From Rhizobium sp. Q54 (GTDB lineage Bacteria > Pseudomonadota > Alphaproteobacteria > SMXS01): 8,344 bases of DNA. The stretch lies in NCBI GenBank assembly GCA_945872035.1, contig CAMBYA010000088.1, forward strand, positions 1 through 8,344, written 5' to 3'. Below, piece by piece: positions 6,765 to 8,344 of the stretch. The translations under genes were made by a program, and so were the position numbers. The notes under the pieces were generated by a model. The model ran no database searches, was not told the DNA's origin, and was given only the letters and a program-made list of their open reading frames with translations. Every line of letters begins with the position of its first letter. Within the stretch, counting starts at the first letter, position 1.

Positions 6765-7109
6765 ATGCGGGCGGCCTGGCGAGACAACCTAGCCTCATCG
6801 CCAGACCATGGACAAAAGCGGCATTGCTTCGTTTCAGCGGCTGAACTATCGGTTTCAGTCGACCAGCTTCGAGACTTGGAAACCAAGACTGTCGTCGGCG
6901 CCAGCACGGCATCTGCCCAAGGGGGCAAGACGGCGTCGAAAAAGGCCAAGGACTCGGCCAAGCTGGACAAGACCCTGGACAAGACGATCGACGACAACGA
7001 CAACGACAACAGGCGCGAGGATGCAAAGCGCGCCAAGGATCAGCGGGCCGATCAGAATGATATCCAGAAGATGAACGAAGACGATCTCAAGGACGCGCTG
7101 TCTCGCTGA
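6765..7109 (+). CDS. Charged low-complexity protein, unknown function
   Basis: An open frame of 114 residues starts just after dapB at ATG 6765. The first 35-40 residues look unlike a natural N-terminus and overlap a stem-loop at 6776-6804. A later in-frame start such as TTG 6876 (giving LETKTVVGAS) is possible, and the start remains undecided. The C-terminal 65 residues are rich in Lys, Asp, Asn and Arg (KTASKKAKDSAKLDKTLDKT, then DNDNDN and a helical KRAKDQRADQNDIQKMNEDDL), predicted to be disordered or a highly charged helix. There is no signal peptide or membrane segment. I do not recognise a family. The alternative frame from 6808 gives an arginine/threonine-rich product that is clearly a shadow. 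Confidence 0.4.
   Translation: MRAAWRDNLASSPDHGQKRHCFVSAAELSVSVDQLRDLETKTVVGASTASAQGGKTASKKAKDSAKLDKTLDKTIDDNDNDNRREDAKRAKDQRADQNDIQKMNEDDLKDALSR
6776..6804 (+). terminator. Possible dapB transcript-end hairpin
   Basis: CTGGCGA (6776-6782) pairs with TCGCCAG (6798-6804) around a 15-base loop, 18 bases after the dapB stop. No T-tract follows, so intrinsic termination is unproven; it may simply stabilise the mRNA 3' end. Its position suggests that the next gene starts later than ATG 6765. Confidence 0.3.
6993..7010 (+). repeat. Three tandem GACAAC hexamers
   Basis: GACAAC is repeated three times exactly and in frame, encoding DNDNDN in the charged ORF at 6765-7109. Just upstream CTGGACAAGA occurs twice within 20 bases (LDKTLDKT). 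Such short in-frame repeats can change copy number by slippage. Confidence 0.8.
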
Positions 7110-7149
7110 GAGGTCCGATCAAGAGTCTCACTCCGGTCAAGCCGCGTGC

Positions 7150-8331
7150 ATGCTATCGGAAACCGTTCATCAGGAATCGCTTCTCCACATCCCCTTGGTG
7201 TCCCAGCTCATCGATGATCCTTCGGTAAGGATCGCGATCCGAGGGGTTGATTCCCGGTGGACATACGCAGGGGTTGTTGATCGGCGCGTCGACGGCTTCA
7301 ATCCGTTTCAGGGCGTGGTCTTCGCAGGACGCCATTCGCATCTTGCGGAATGGCTGCCACACCGGCGCGGCGCGGCACGAAAGTTCAATCACGATGACCG
7401 TTTGGTCAACGAAGTACTGTTCGCGGTTCACGACTACCTGCATGTCTGGGCGTATCGCTGGATCGCCCGCCTATGGCCGGAGCTTGGCTTCGGCTACGCC
7501 CAGATTGGACCTGACAATTTCGAGGACATGGTTTTCTGTCATCTGCTGAGCGAAGCGGCAGCCACGGTCGGGCTCGATTACTGGTACCTCTCGTGTGAGA
7601 ACCTCAACAAGGCGGCGCCGATAGGAACTGCGAAGAAGGGACTGACGGTCAGCTACAGGGAGGATCTCCTTGGCGAGTACCGGATGTTCTGCCCCGGGCT
7701 GGAGGTACAACATTCTTCGTTCTTCGAGACCATCGCGAACTTCTATTGCACCGGGTCGTTCCCCGGATTTTCAGCCGAAGACATGCAACTCAGCCCTTCC
7801 CTGCGCGGCTGGCTGGTTCATGAACTAGAATATGGCAAGCTGCAGCGGCAATATTGCCGGGAATGGTTCTCATACCTGTCCGGCGGCCGCATCCGGCTCT
7901 CGCCATCGCGGCTGGGGCGGGCCTTGTCCGACGCCTCGCCGAAGCACGAGGCGTTGATGCGGGAACTGGGCGCACTCCTGTGGGCAAAGGTCAAGAATGG
8001 CGATACCGCCGACAGTGGATTTCGCTTCGATCCAGACCGAGTCTGGTCCGCAGGCGCCCCGCGCGAGATGCGCTTCCAGTTCCTGAACCTCAACCAAGTC
8101 GGACTTCCAAACACGAGGCGGCTGGCGAAAATTTCAGGAAGGTCTGCGACCTTCCTGATCCACCAGTATATCGCCCAACTCGACTATGGCGCCTTCCCAA
8201 AGGATGGCATGCCCTTTTTCGATCTCGTCTACCGTCGCGGGGATCTGGCGCTGGCGGAGAGCCTTCTCCGGGGCTTTCAGAGAGTCGAGCGTGGGGAATG
8301 CGAGCCTCGGGACATATTCCTCTACAACTGA
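7150..8331 (+). CDS. Unknown 393-residue protein with His/Glu motifs
   Basis: I do not recognise this protein. It is soluble, with no signal peptide or clear membrane segment. The most striking part is residues 84-150, two probable helices. The first, RLVNEVLFAVHDYLHVWAYR, holds E88, H94, D95 and H98. The second, FEDMVFCHLLSEAAATVGL, holds E125, D126, H131 and E135. HxxxH and HxxxE on adjacent helices suggest a metal site of helical-bundle type, but I cannot assign a family. The region 189-245 is aromatic and Cys-containing (HSSFFETIANFYCTGSFPGF; QYCREWFSYLSGG). The C-terminal half (300-393) is mixed with several hydrophobic helix-like segments. ATG 7150 has no strong ribosome binding site. 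It follows the charged ORF by 40 bases in the same direction and looks less GC-rich than dnaK or dapB, which points to accessory origin. The frame is long and clean, so a functional gene is likely. Confidence 0.8.
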   Translation: MLSETVHQESLLHIPLVSQLIDDPSVRIAIRGVDSRWTYAGVVDRRVDGFNPFQGVVFAGRHSHLAEWLPHRRGAARKFNHDDRLVNEVLFAVHDYLHVWAYRWIARLWPELGFGYAQIGPDNFEDMVFCHLLSEAAATVGLDYWYLSCENLNKAAPIGTAKKGLTVSYREDLLGEYRMFCPGLEVQHSSFFETIANFYCTGSFPGFSAEDMQLSPSLRGWLVHELEYGKLQRQYCREWFSYLSGGRIRLSPSRLGRALSDASPKHEALMRELGALLWAKVKNGDTADSGFRFDPDRVWSAGAPREMRFQFLNLNQVGLPNTRRLAKISGRSATFLIHQYIAQLDYGAFPKDGMPFFDLVYRRGDLALAESLLRGFQRVERGECEPRDIFLYN

Positions 8332-8344
8332 GCCAGACTGCTTG

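Noticed and set aside
5915..7036. A 373-codon minus-strand frame opposite dapB
   Set aside because: It is an antisense shadow covering dapB and part of the charged ORF, with no natural domain pattern.

Overview
The window reads as a high-GC alphaproteobacterial chromosome segment. The evidence is the dnaK-dnaJ-dapB gene order, strongly GC-biased third codon positions in the housekeeping genes, a DnaK ending in an acidic EEVDD-type tail, and GTCATCCCCGC-type palindromes of the kind common in alphaproteobacterial genomes. I cannot name a genus; a Rhodospirillales-like or Rhizobiales-like host is only a guess.

Layout. Positions 1-386 hold the 3' part of an unknown protein gene that runs off the left edge. 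Positions 387-884 are weakly coding, with one possible small reverse gene (560-736). pyrE (885-1466, pyrimidine synthesis) follows. Immediately after it lies a 494-bp cassette (1486-1979): a small GIY-YIG nuclease gene bounded by perfect 41-bp inverted repeats, each of which carries its own hairpin. A cupin_5/DUF985 gene (2000-2422) runs on the minus strand and converges on the cassette. A promoter region then leads to dnaK (2608-4530) and dnaJ (4599-5741), which are separated by a strong hairpin with a short T-rich tail. Between dnaJ and dapB (5951-6757) sits a second, gene-less palindromic element (5796-5932) whose arms have the same core as the nuclease cassette. The right end holds two genes of unknown function: a charged low-complexity ORF (6765-7109) and a 393-residue protein (7150-8331) with a suggestive His/Glu motif pair. 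Both look less GC-rich than the core genes and are probably accessory.

How the parts work together. DnaK and DnaJ are the Hsp70/Hsp40 folding machine, and the hairpin between them probably sets their expression ratio. PyrE and DapB are unrelated biosynthetic enzymes (UMP, and lysine/diaminopimelate).

The most interesting signal is the pair of palindromic elements. One encodes a nuclease and could be the autonomous form. The other looks like a miniature non-autonomous relative. In each element the two arms share the same hairpin loop, while the loop differs between elements. This suggests a GIY-YIG-driven family of mobile palindromes, which is my inference and has not been tested here.
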